64,000 nucleotides of DNA, taken from Saccharopolyspora rosea (GTDB lineage: Bacteria > Actinomycetota > Actinomycetes > Mycobacteriales > Pseudonocardiaceae). Under the pieces are notes generated by a model. It did no database searches and was not told where the DNA came from. It saw only the letters and a program-made list of their open reading frames with translations. Of the stretch, positions 33,963-42,270 are shown piece after piece. Positions within the stretch are counted from its first letter, which is position 1. The number at the start of each line of letters is the position of its first letter. Position numbers and translations under genes: made by a program. The stretch lies in NCBI RefSeq assembly GCF_025643595.1, contig NZ_CP102826.1:434001-498000 (forward strand), in the 5' to 3' direction.

Positions 33963-34676
33963 GTGCCCGCGTACGAAGACCTCGCGCAGCGGCAGTCGGA
34001 GTTGATCCGCAAGGCACTGGCGGGGTCGGTGTTCGCCGCCCCCGCCCATGCGCCGCTGCCCGAGCGCCTGACAGGACCCGATGCCGAACTCGTCCCCCTG
34101 CCCCAGGGGTATCGCGACTTGGGGTGGATCTCCAAGGACGACGGAGCGACCTGGAGCAGGGAGACCGAGCTGTCGGAGATCACCAGCTGGGGTGCGTGGG
34201 AACCCACCCGCCGCGACATCAAGTCCGACGTCACCTCGCTCCAGATCGCCGCGCAGGAGACCAACATCCGCACGATCGGCATGTGGACCAACACCGACCT
34301 CTCCGGCGTGCGCCCCGACCCGACCACCGGAGAGGTGTCGTTCGCACAGGCCACGCGCCCGACCACCCAGTACTGGCGGGTGTTCGCCCTCGCGGTCGAC
34401 GGCGCGGGCGAGGACAGCATCTACCTCGCGCGGTTCCTACCCCGCGCCATGGTCTCCGAGGTCGACGACCAGCCGTGGTCGTCCGACGATGACGAGGCGT
34501 TGGTGTGGAACATGACGCTGACCGCCACCCACGACAGCGGCGCCGGATACAGCATCCGGCACTTCTTCGGCGGACCCGGCTGGCGCAAGCTCCTGGACAA
34601 GATGGGCTTCGAGTCCGAACCCGCGGGGCCGCGGCGGGAAAGCCGGATGGCCGCCACCGTGACGACGACGTTCTGA
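33963..34676 (+). CDS. Major tail protein
   Basis: 237 residues, GTG start with AAAGGA upstream. LPQGYRDLGWISKDDGATWS and TSWGAWEPTRRDIKSDVTSLQIAAQE-type strands are standard for actinophage tail tube proteins. They are followed by RVFALAVDGAGEDSIY and FLPRAMVSEVDDQPW. It directly precedes the tail assembly chaperone genes. Confidence 0.9.
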   Translation: MPAYEDLAQRQSELIRKALAGSVFAAPAHAPLPERLTGPDAELVPLPQGYRDLGWISKDDGATWSRETELSEITSWGAWEPTRRDIKSDVTSLQIAAQETNIRTIGMWTNTDLSGVRPDPTTGEVSFAQATRPTTQYWRVFALAVDGAGEDSIYLARFLPRAMVSEVDDQPWSSDDDEALVWNMTLTATHDSGAGYSIRHFFGGPGWRKLLDKMGFESEPAGPRRESRMAATVTTTF

Positions 34677-34690
34677 TTCTGGGGGACAGT

Positions 34691-35005
34691 GTGTCTGACA
34701 AGCAGACGAGGGTGCGGCGGTTCGCCCAGTTCCGCAGCGAAGCAGGCAAAAGCAATCCGTATCGGCTCCAGCTCGACGACGACCAGGTCGTGGAGATCGC
34801 GCCGTTGACCACGGGGCAGCTGTTGGAGTTGGCCGAGTGCGGTGACCAGCCCAAGAAGGCGCTGCGGGTGCTCTGCGGGGAGCAGTTCGACAGGGTGTGG
34901 GAGGCGGTGTCGGCCGAGCCGATCGAGGTGTTCAACGCCTTGTTCTCTGACATCGCGCAGCATTTCGGGATGGGCAGCGCCCCTTTGGACTCTGGCACCA
35001 GCTGA
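34691..35005 (+). CDS. Tail assembly chaperone G
   Basis: 104 residues, GTG at 34691 behind GGGGGACA. N-terminus TRVRRFAQFRSEAGKSNPYR, then the IAPLTTGQLLELAECGDQPKKALR helix. It is the upstream one of two overlapping chaperone frames between the major tail and tape measure genes. A -1 frameshift near its end would give a longer GT fusion. Confidence 0.85.
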   Translation: MSDKQTRVRRFAQFRSEAGKSNPYRLQLDDDQVVEIAPLTTGQLLELAECGDQPKKALRVLCGEQFDRVWEAVSAEPIEVFNALFSDIAQHFGMGSAPLDSGTS

Positions 35006-35487
35006 TCGACCTGCTTGACCGCTTCGGCGATGCGGTCGAGTACGACCTGCTCGCCGTGTTCGGCTTGGATATTCGGGACTTCTTCACTGGGCGCCAACCG
35101 TGGCCGCGGCTGCTGCGGCTCGTGGAGCAGCTGCCGCGCACTTCCCGCGTGCAGGCCGCGCTGGCTGCCGACGAGCAGCGTGCCGAGGCTTTGCTCGACC
35201 TCGCCGTCGACGACGAGGAGCAGGAGGCTCGTCCGCCGTTGGAGACCTGGAGTCAGGAGGCGGAGCTGCTGGCCCACATCGCCGACCTGCTCGCGCATCT
35301 GCGCGCCGACTACGCCCAGGTCAATTCCAAAAACCACCGCCGCCGCAACCCGCAGCCGGTGCCCCGGCCGGAAACCGGAGTTGAGCGGGTACGAAGACGC
35401 CGCGAGCGGCGTCAACACCGCGACCTCGCTACCGCTCTACTGCCCGACAAGCCTGTGAAGGAGGCGAGTTCACACCATGGTCCGTAA
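34981..35487 (+). CDS. Tail assembly chaperone T part, expressed by -1 frameshift
   Basis: In the -1 frame relative to the G gene, the reading is open from 34981 and continues the conserved chaperone sequence FGLWHQLIDLLDRFGDAVEY, then LLAVFGLDIRDFF, with no good start of its own. The slip site is C-CCT-TTG (34981-34987), after which P-site CCT re-pairs as CCC and A-site TTG as TTT. The predicted fusion joins GMGSAP to FGLWHQ. It ends 11 bp inside the tape measure gene. Confidence 0.78.
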   Translation, partial: PFGLWHQLIDLLDRFGDAVEYDLLAVFGLDIRDFFTGRQPWPRLLRLVEQLPRTSRVQAALAADEQRAEALLDLAVDDEEQEARPPLETWSQEAELLAHIADLLAHLRADYAQVNSKNHRRRNPQPVPRPETGVERVRRRRERRQHRDLATALLPDKPVKEASSHHGP

Positions 35488-38400
35488 GTTCGAGGCCGGG
35501 ATCGCCTTCGTCAAGGTGGTTCCGTCCATGCGTCACTTCCACCGGGACATCGGCCGCAAGCTCAAGGGGCTGGACGCCGAGGCGCAGGTGCCGGTCGGTG
35601 CCGAGGCGGATACCCCGCGGGTGCAGGCGGCGGTGCGGCAGGTGGCCAACACCGCGCGCACGCGCCGGGCGCAGGTGCCGGTCGAGGTCGACGCCTCGTC
35701 GGCGGCAGGCTCGGCGAAAAAGGCCGCAAAGTCTGCGCAGGACGCGATGGCCGAAGCCATGCGCGACACCCGCCTTCGGGCGCAGGCCGTCGACATCCTC
35801 TCGGGCGTGCGCGAGCAGATGGGACGGCGGCAGACCACCACGGTGTCCGCACACGTGGATGCGGCCAAGGCACGCGCGGAGATCGAGGCACTGCGCGAGA
35901 TCACGCCCCAGCTGCGTACGGAGGTCACTCCGGAGGAAGGCCGCGCGCAGGTGGCGTTGTCGCGAGCGATGGTGCGCCGCGCGCAGCGCCGCGCGGAGTC
36001 CGAGGCGATCGTGCGCCAGGCCCAGGCACGCATGGACGAGACACGCACCCAGGGACGGGCGCGGGAGCTGGCGGTGCAGGCCGACATGGGCCCGGTACGC
36101 CAGCAGATCAACCAGTTGCTCCAGCGGCGCAAGACCGGCGTCGATGTCAGCGCTGAGATGGCTGTGGCGGAAGCGAAACTCACCAAGCTCCAACAGCAAC
36201 AGCGCACGATCCAGGTCCAGGTCGATGCCGACGTCAAGCGGGCCCAGGCCACCATCGAGGCGGCGAAAGCCCGATGGGAACACGACCGCATCCTGCTCGA
36301 TGCCGACGTCGAAGGGGCGCGGGAGAAGCTACGCGAGATCCGCGAGGACGTCGACACCACCGACGGCCGCAAGGCGCGGGTGCGCGCCGACGTGGAGGGT
36401 GCGGAGCGGGCGGTCACGCTGCTGTCGCTCATCACCGCAGGGCTTTCCGCCGTGGGTGCGGCCGGGCCCGCCGCGGCGGCCGGGCTGGCGGCGGTGCCGG
36501 TCGTGGTGGCCGGGATCGGCCAAGCCGTCGGTGTCGGGCTGGCCGGGTTCTCTGGGATTTCGGATGCGCTCAAGGAGCTGGACGAGTCGCAGAACACGGC
36601 GGGTAAGTCGGCGGCGGCGATGCGGACGCAGATGGCCCAGCTCGACGCGGCCATGGCCAACCTCGCCCCCGCCGGACGGGCCTTCGCCTACTTCCTGCAC
36701 GATGAACTGCTCCCAGCGATGGACGACGTGCGCTTCGGCGTGCAGCAGGCACTACTGCCCGGCATCCAGGGCGCGTTGGGCCAGCTGGTCCGTGCGGCCC
36801 CGGCGATCCGCGAATCGCTGGCCTCCACCGGCAGCGTGTTCGGCGACCTGGCCGAACGCGGCGCGGGCATGGTCACCAGCCCGGCGTGGATGCAGGACAT
36901 GCGCCTGGTCACCGCGGGCAACAACCGCGCGTTTGCGGACCTGGGCAACGCCGGGATGGCGGGCATGGATGCGATCCGCTCGCTGATGGCCGCGGCCACG
37001 CCGATGGTCGAGCGGGTCGCCGAGACGATCGAGACCGCCGCATTGCGGTTCAACGAGTTCATCCAATCCGCCCGCGCCAGCGGGCAACTCCAGGTGTGGT
37101 TCGGCCAAGCCGCGGACGCGTTGGAGACGCTGGGCGGGGTGGTCAAGGAGACTGCCGTCGGCCTGTGGAACCTGGTGTCAGCGCTGGCCCCGGTGGGCAT
37201 GGGTCTGTTGCAGGTCGTCGGCAACGCGGTGTCCGCGGTCGGAACCTTCACCCAGGCCCATCCGGCCCTAGCTCAGCTGGCCGCCTCCGCGCTACTGGCC
37301 GCAGGCGCATTCGTCGCGCTGGGTCGGGGTGTCGGCGGTCTGATCGGGGCTTTTGGCTCCGCCTACGACGGCTTCACCCGCTACCGCGACACGATCACCG
37401 GAATCCGTGAACGGGCCGCCACCGCCGGAACGGCCGTAGGCAACCTGGCGACGAACCTGTCCGGCAACGCTACCGCAGGCGAGAAGGTGGGCCGGTCGGT
37501 CGGTGGGGTGCTCTCCGCCGTCGGACGCCTCGCCGGATACATCCCGATCGCCGGGGCCGTCATCGGCGGCCTGGCGCTGGTCTTCGACGGCCTGTCCACC
37601 AGCGCCAGCGAGGCCGCCGACGCCCTGCTGCGCGGCGGGGCATCCGCGCAGCAGGCTATGGCCCAAGTCCGCGACCAGAACAAGTTCACCGGTTGGGGTT
37701 GGCTGGATGCCTTCGGCGGTCCCGGCCAGATGCTCAAGAGCGTGGTCGCCCCCAGCGAGCAGGATGTTCGTGCCGAGGCGAATCAGAAGTTGGCCCAGAT
37801 GCCGCGACTGGAACGGGCTCAGACGCTCCAGACCCAGGCCAGAGCGGACTACGACCTGGCCGTGGAGCAGCAGGGCCCCGGCTCGGAGGCGGCCACCGCC
37901 GCGCAACAACGCCTCGCCGCCGCGACCGCCGAAGTCGAAGCGGCCCAGCGCGCCGCAGCCGAAGCCACGAAGAGCCATACCGACCGACTCATCGAACAGC
38001 AGCAGCAGGCCATGTCCATGTTGGACAAGGACCTGGCATTGCGGATGGCGCTCACCCAGGTCGAGCAGGCGCAACGATCCGCCGCGCAGGCCACTGCCCA
38101 GTACGGCGCGGGCAGCCTGCAAGCGACGAGTGCGAATCAGCAGCTGGAACAGCAGATGCTTCGTGCAGCTCAGGCGGCCCAGGCCAAAGCCCAAGCCCAG
38201 TACGCCGGGACGTCGGCCGACACGCGCGCGCAGTTCGCCACCGCCGCCTACAACCAAACACTGGCCAACCTCGTCGTGCAGGCCGGTGCGCAGGCTCCTC
38301 TTGCGCTGCGCCAGTACCTCGCCGGACTCGACTCCTCCGCGTTGGGCGCGATCCATGCGCGGATGGAAACCGACTCCTTCGGCAACGCCGTATTGGTGCT

Positions 38401-39028
38401 TCCCGGCGAGAAGCGGGTGTTTCTCGGCGTGCAGGGCGATGCCGACGCCATCGCGCGGATCAACAACCTACGCGCAGCGATCGCGTCGATGCCCTCGCAG
38501 CACTGGTTCACCGTCTACACCAGGCAGATCGTCGACGCCGTCCAACCGCCGAAACCGAACCCGAACGCACCCCCGCTGCCTTTGGTTCATCAGGCCGTCG
38601 GCGGCGTTGTGCGGCCGTTCGCTGCCGGGGGCATCGCCGGGTTGACCCCGATGCGGCCGGTCGCGCAGGTCGTCCCGCCCAACACCTGGCGCCTCGTCGG
38701 GGACCGCATGAGCGGCGACGAAGCATACATCCCGCTGAACGGCTCGGGGCGGTCACGGGCGATCCTCCGTGAAGCGGCGAACCGCATGGGATTCACCGTG
38801 ATTCCCCGCGACCAGCAGGCCCGGGGGATGGCCGCGGGCGGCGTGCTCGCCGCGCGCCCGTACACGACCACGCCCCGCCCCGGACCGGCGCTGCCCGCCG
38901 ACCGCGACCAGATCAGCGGCACGACGACCTACGCGCCGCAGATCACCGTCAACGCACGTACAGACGCATCCCCGGAACACATCGCCGCAGCAGTCGATCG
39001 GCGGCTTCGTATTCGATCCCGCTTGTAG
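35477..39028 (+). CDS. Tape measure protein
   Basis: 1183 residues. Long helical and coiled-coil N-terminal part (about residues 1-310) with Ala/Arg/Glu-rich heptads. Membrane-like segments near 315-360 (VPVVVAGIGQAVGVGLAGF). Further hydrophobic parts lie around 570-720. Glu/Ala/Gln-rich coils follow. The C-terminus is GGVLAARPYTTTP and VNARTDASPEHIAAAVDRRL. At about 1.5 Å per residue it predicts a tail near 175-180 nm. Confidence 0.93.
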   Translation: MVRKFEAGIAFVKVVPSMRHFHRDIGRKLKGLDAEAQVPVGAEADTPRVQAAVRQVANTARTRRAQVPVEVDASSAAGSAKKAAKSAQDAMAEAMRDTRLRAQAVDILSGVREQMGRRQTTTVSAHVDAAKARAEIEALREITPQLRTEVTPEEGRAQVALSRAMVRRAQRRAESEAIVRQAQARMDETRTQGRARELAVQADMGPVRQQINQLLQRRKTGVDVSAEMAVAEAKLTKLQQQQRTIQVQVDADVKRAQATIEAAKARWEHDRILLDADVEGAREKLREIREDVDTTDGRKARVRADVEGAERAVTLLSLITAGLSAVGAAGPAAAAGLAAVPVVVAGIGQAVGVGLAGFSGISDALKELDESQNTAGKSAAAMRTQMAQLDAAMANLAPAGRAFAYFLHDELLPAMDDVRFGVQQALLPGIQGALGQLVRAAPAIRESLASTGSVFGDLAERGAGMVTSPAWMQDMRLVTAGNNRAFADLGNAGMAGMDAIRSLMAAATPMVERVAETIETAALRFNEFIQSARASGQLQVWFGQAADALETLGGVVKETAVGLWNLVSALAPVGMGLLQVVGNAVSAVGTFTQAHPALAQLAASALLAAGAFVALGRGVGGLIGAFGSAYDGFTRYRDTITGIRERAATAGTAVGNLATNLSGNATAGEKVGRSVGGVLSAVGRLAGYIPIAGAVIGGLALVFDGLSTSASEAADALLRGGASAQQAMAQVRDQNKFTGWGWLDAFGGPGQMLKSVVAPSEQDVRAEANQKLAQMPRLERAQTLQTQARADYDLAVEQQGPGSEAATAAQQRLAAATAEVEAAQRAAAEATKSHTDRLIEQQQQAMSMLDKDLALRMALTQVEQAQRSAAQATAQYGAGSLQATSANQQLEQQMLRAAQAAQAKAQAQYAGTSADTRAQFATAAYNQTLANLVVQAGAQAPLALRQYLAGLDSSALGAIHARMETDSFGNAVLVLPGEKRVFLGVQGDADAIARINNLRAAIASMPSQHWFTVYTRQIVDAVQPPKPNPNAPPLPLVHQAVGGVVRPFAAGGIAGLTPMRPVAQVVPPNTWRLVGDRMSGDEAYIPLNGSGRSRAILREAANRMGFTVIPRDQQARGMAAGGVLAARPYTTTPRPGPALPADRDQISGTTTYAPQITVNARTDASPEHIAAAVDRRLRIRSRL

Positions 39029-39036
39029 GAGGTGTC

Positions 39037-39924
39037 GTGGACGGCTCACCGATCTGGAGCCTGGGCGAGATCGTCATCGACGCCGAACACCCGGACTCCC
39101 ACGGTGTGCACTGGATTCTCACCAAGGAAGAGGGCTTCTGGGCCGCGCCCAAAACTGGCGCGGAACTTCATCCGCACCTGTCCCGGCACGGCGCGATCCG
39201 CACCCCGGGCTGGAAGGCCGAGCGGACGATCACCCTGGAAGGCCACGCCTTCGCCCCGGACTTCCCCACCCTGCGTCGCGCCTCGGACCGGCTGACCGGC
39301 ATGCTCTCGGATCCGCACGAGCCGACGCCGTTGGTGTGCTATTCCGAGATCGGACCCCAGGTCTGCGATGTCTTCCTGGATGATCAGATCCTGACCAAAC
39401 CGGGCGAGAGCGCAGTGCCGTCGTTCGAGTGGTCGCTCCAGCTCGTCGCCCCGGACCCGCGTCGCTTCGGGCTGCACTGGTCCAGGGCCCTCACCGAGCT
39501 GCCCAGCGAGGGAACAGTCGGTGTCCGATTCGGCGACGGACTCGACTTCAGCCACGGGGTGTCGTTGGCCCCGTGGGCTTCGTCCGGCACCATGCGGCTG
39601 CACAACCCCGGCACCGCGCCGACCGCTCCGATGTTCACCTTGCACGGTCCGCTCGTCCGGCCGACGTTGACCGTCCGCGGACGGCGGGCGGGGGTGATCA
39701 CCTACAGCGATAACATCGCCGTTGGTGAGCACGTGGTGATCGACCCGGGCGGGCCACGTGTGCTGCTCAATGGGCGTACTCCCGTCCGGCATGTGGCATT
39801 CCCGGCTGACTTCGAGCAGTTCGTCATCCCACCCGGCGGCGAGCTGTGCGTGCACCTGGACCACAACGGCGATCCTGACGCTACTGGAGTGGTCGAGGCG
39901 GCCTGGCGCCTCGCCTGGTTCTGA
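39037..39924 (+). CDS. Distal tail protein (Dit-like)
   Basis: 295 residues, GTG behind AGGAGG. N-terminal strands WSLGEIVIDAEHPDSHGVHW, then RTITLEGHAFAPDF, and the typical FEWSLQLVAPDPRRFG. The C-terminal half is a galectin-like domain with MRLHNPGTAPTAP. The Dit ring connects the tail tube to the baseplate. Confidence 0.88.
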   Translation: MDGSPIWSLGEIVIDAEHPDSHGVHWILTKEEGFWAAPKTGAELHPHLSRHGAIRTPGWKAERTITLEGHAFAPDFPTLRRASDRLTGMLSDPHEPTPLVCYSEIGPQVCDVFLDDQILTKPGESAVPSFEWSLQLVAPDPRRFGLHWSRALTELPSEGTVGVRFGDGLDFSHGVSLAPWASSGTMRLHNPGTAPTAPMFTLHGPLVRPTLTVRGRRAGVITYSDNIAVGEHVVIDPGGPRVLLNGRTPVRHVAFPADFEQFVIPPGGELCVHLDHNGDPDATGVVEAAWRLAWF

Positions 39925-39961
39925 TCATCAGTTCTTACCCGACAACCTTGGGGGATTCACC

Positions 39962-41122
39962 ATGCCCAATCTCGGCTCCTGCGCCGTGTCCGATGTGGAC
40001 CCGTGGGCGGTCGAAGGCCAGATCGGCTTGCGCGATGCCCGCCTGGCACTCTCTGCCCTGCTTACCCCCGCCGCAGGGGACCGGCTCGCTGTGACCTCCG
40101 GCGTGCTACTAGGAGGGGACAGCCACAGCATCGGCGGCCATACCCACACCGCCCTGCGCGTGCAGCCCGCACAGCAGATGTCGGTGACCGTCCAACCCGG
40201 ACAGGCCGTGATCGACACCGCCCACGGGCCGTACGTGTGCACCCTGGATGCCACAGTAACCCTCCGCGTGGCCCCGGCCAGCAGGTCGATGAACCGCGTC
40301 GACCTCGTCGTGGCCCGCGTCCACGACGACCTGCACCCAGACCTGTGCTCGCATCATCGACGTTTCCAGATCGAGGTCTGGACAGGCGATCCCTCGCCGA
40401 CCGTGCCGCTGCGGCCCGAGCCGGAGGGCGTCGGGTGGATTCCGCTGGCGCAGGTCCGGGTGAACGCCGACGCCACAGAGATCACCGCGGAGGCCATCAC
40501 CGACCTGCGCGGGCCGGGCCTGGCCGCCCGCGGCGGGACGACCGTGCTGTACGAGACGGACGCCGAACCCGGCTCGCCTGCCTACCGTGCGCCGGGCGCC
40601 TACCCGGGGGCGCAGCGGTGGGTGAACGCGCCGGGCCGGTTCCCGCACCAGGTGTGGTGCGGCGCCGACCGTGGGGGCTGGCAGGCCGTACACAACGCTG
40701 CCTGCCACACAGCCCACCCCGCACCCGGCGACTGGCTATGGGTCCGCGGAGGTGGAGCCCTGCGAGAGATCTGTTCGGTCACCGTGCCCGATCCGGGCGT
40801 GCCGTACTCGATTTACCCCACCGGACGAGCGGTGCTCCGGCAGTCCCCACGCACCGCCGTCGACGTCCACGTGAAGATCCACGACCCCAACACCGGCCTC
40901 GCTGTGAACTGGGTAGGCACCGAAACCAGCGACGGTGGCGACACTCGCCAGGTCTACTCTGTGCCGCCCGTGCGGTACGGGCCGCTGACCGGAGACACCC
41001 ACGTCCACCTCACCGCCCAGGTCGTCCGGTCCGACAACCCGGAGATGGGCTTCGCGTTCCGCGGCTCGGACGTCGGCGACAACCTGCTGTCGGTGGAGGT
41101 GTGGCCGACACCGTGGGGCTGA
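39962..41122 (+). CDS. Minor tail / baseplate protein
   Basis: 386 residues, ATG behind GGGGG. N-terminal half: IGLRDARLALSALLTPAAGD, LAVTSGVLLG, AQQMSVTVQPGQAVIDTAHGPYV and MNRVDLVVARVHDDL, an upper-baseplate-protein pattern found in actinophages. C-terminal half: strand-rich, with WCGADRGGWQAVHNA and RGSDVGDNLLSVEVWP, a possible receptor-binding domain. It is followed by the secreted toxin cassette rather than directly by the next tail gene. Confidence 0.82.
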   Translation: MPNLGSCAVSDVDPWAVEGQIGLRDARLALSALLTPAAGDRLAVTSGVLLGGDSHSIGGHTHTALRVQPAQQMSVTVQPGQAVIDTAHGPYVCTLDATVTLRVAPASRSMNRVDLVVARVHDDLHPDLCSHHRRFQIEVWTGDPSPTVPLRPEPEGVGWIPLAQVRVNADATEITAEAITDLRGPGLAARGGTTVLYETDAEPGSPAYRAPGAYPGAQRWVNAPGRFPHQVWCGADRGGWQAVHNAACHTAHPAPGDWLWVRGGGALREICSVTVPDPGVPYSIYPTGRAVLRQSPRTAVDVHVKIHDPNTGLAVNWVGTETSDGGDTRQVYSVPPVRYGPLTGDTHVHLTAQVVRSDNPEMGFAFRGSDVGDNLLSVEVWPTPWG

Positions 41123-41200
41123 TCAGTCCTACGTAAGGCTTCTAGGTACATTTCCTCAGATCCGAGGCTTCCAATTGAGCCGCTGAGCCAGCATCGATAG

Positions 41201-41232
41201 CCTCCCGAATTGTCCGATAGATCATCGGGAGG
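41201..41232 (+). promoter_or_regulatory. Inverted repeat covering the toxin ribosome site
   Basis: CCTCCCGA (41201-41208) is complementary to TCGGGAGG (41225-41232), and the second arm contains the GGGAGG ribosome site of the toxin gene at 41241. In RNA this would hide the ribosome site; in DNA it could be an operator. It lies 8 bp before the toxin start. Confidence 0.6.
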
Positions 41233-41240
41233 TTGAGATC

Positions 41241-41825
41241 GTGCGAAAATTCACCCGTGCCTCTTCATTGGTAGCGGTGTTCGTGGCCAGCGTGCTCTCC
41301 GTGATGGGGGCAGCGCCGTATGCTGGTGCTGAAGCGAAGCCTGCGGCGACTGTGCAGCCTCAGAAGGAACAAGCCGGTTACACCATCGAGGTGGCTGGCG
41401 TGCGCTACAGCCCCGTGCAGCCCAAGGCGATCTGGGCGGCGTGCGGCATGAACGATCCTGTCGGGAAGGTGGTCCGCACCTTCCCGCGAAATGGCGCACC
41501 GGGTGCGGGCGGCAACTCGAACCTCCTTTGTGGCACCGAGGGATTCGGGTACCGGCACATCAAAGCGCGACACATGCAGGACTGGCAAAATCTCGCTGGA
41601 GTGGTAGGCAGCGATTGGCGGTCTTTCACGGACTGGGCGGTCGAACAGATCCTCAAGGCGCCTGAGCCGGGATCGCCGGTCTATGACAAGGCCAGGGATA
41701 CGTGGACTTACCGTGCTCCGGTCCAGATTCGTGATTCAAATGGTAGGGTGGTCGACACCTATCGGCCCATCGTGGCAATCGCAAACCAAGATCAAAAGAT
41801 TATTACGGCGTATCCAGCACGGTGA
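41241..41825 (+). CDS. Sec-secreted RNase-like toxin (BECR-fold candidate)
   Basis: 194 residues. N-terminal signal peptide: KFTR, a hydrophobic core VAVFVASVLSVMGAAPYAGA, and a cleavage site near AGA-EA (residue 30). C-terminal 95 residues: FGYRHIKARHMQDW (His106, Arg110, His111), then WRSFTDWAVEQILKA, VYDKARDTWTYRAPVQIRD and IVAIANQDQKIITAYP, close to the CdiA/barnase-EndoU-colicin-RelE type of nuclease toxins. The GTG is behind GGAGG. It lies between two tail genes and is paired with the next gene. Confidence 0.75.
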   Translation: MRKFTRASSLVAVFVASVLSVMGAAPYAGAEAKPAATVQPQKEQAGYTIEVAGVRYSPVQPKAIWAACGMNDPVGKVVRTFPRNGAPGAGGNSNLLCGTEGFGYRHIKARHMQDWQNLAGVVGSDWRSFTDWAVEQILKAPEPGSPVYDKARDTWTYRAPVQIRDSNGRVVDTYRPIVAIANQDQKIITAYPAR

Positions 41826-41840
41826 CGAGATGGATTCAGG

Positions 41841-42200
41841 ATGCCATTGGATCGAGCGAACGATCAGGAAGTTTTTGCAGAGTTCCTGAACAGGGTGAGC
41901 GACCAAGACGTGCGAGCCTCGGAAGAGGGCTACATCGAGATCAGGACGTGGTCGGACGTCGAGCTGGATGAAGGGCCTCTGCGGTTACGTCTCACCCCGA
42001 AGTCTCTTGCGGAACACCTGCGGGGCATGGAGCACGATGGCGAACTGGCCTTTCCAGGTACGCAGCCGATCCTCGGTGCACTCCAGCTGTTCTTGGTGCA
42101 CCTCGATGAGGCGATCAGAACGCGGAGGGCTGGGGAGACGGAACTGCTGCCAGATCGTGGTGGGGTGCGCTCGGTGACTCCGAACGGCCTAAATACGTAA
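41841..42200 (+). CDS. Putative immunity protein for the secreted toxin
   Basis: 119 residues, acidic. ATG at 41841, 13 bp after the toxin stop, with only a close-by CAGG for a ribosome site. Sequence has RTWSDVELDEGPLRLRLTPK and ILGALQLFLVHLDEAIRTRR. No signal peptide, so it acts in the cytosol. Position, size and charge fit an immunity protein; no family is recognised. Confidence 0.6.
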   Translation: MPLDRANDQEVFAEFLNRVSDQDVRASEEGYIEIRTWSDVELDEGPLRLRLTPKSLAEHLRGMEHDGELAFPGTQPILGALQLFLVHLDEAIRTRRAGETELLPDRGGVRSVTPNGLNT

Positions 42201-42214
42201 AGACGACACAAGCA

Positions 42215-42252
42215 GACCGACCCGGGCACGAGTAGTTGTGCTCGGGTCGGTC
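42215..42252. terminator. Strong terminator after the toxin-immunity pair
   Basis: GACCGACCCGGGCAC pairs with GTGCTCGGGTCGGTC (one mismatch) with an 8-nt loop. It closes the cargo unit 15 bp after the immunity stop, ahead of the next tail gene at 42271. Confidence 0.7.
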
Positions 42253-42270
42253 GCTATCTGTGGGGGTGCG

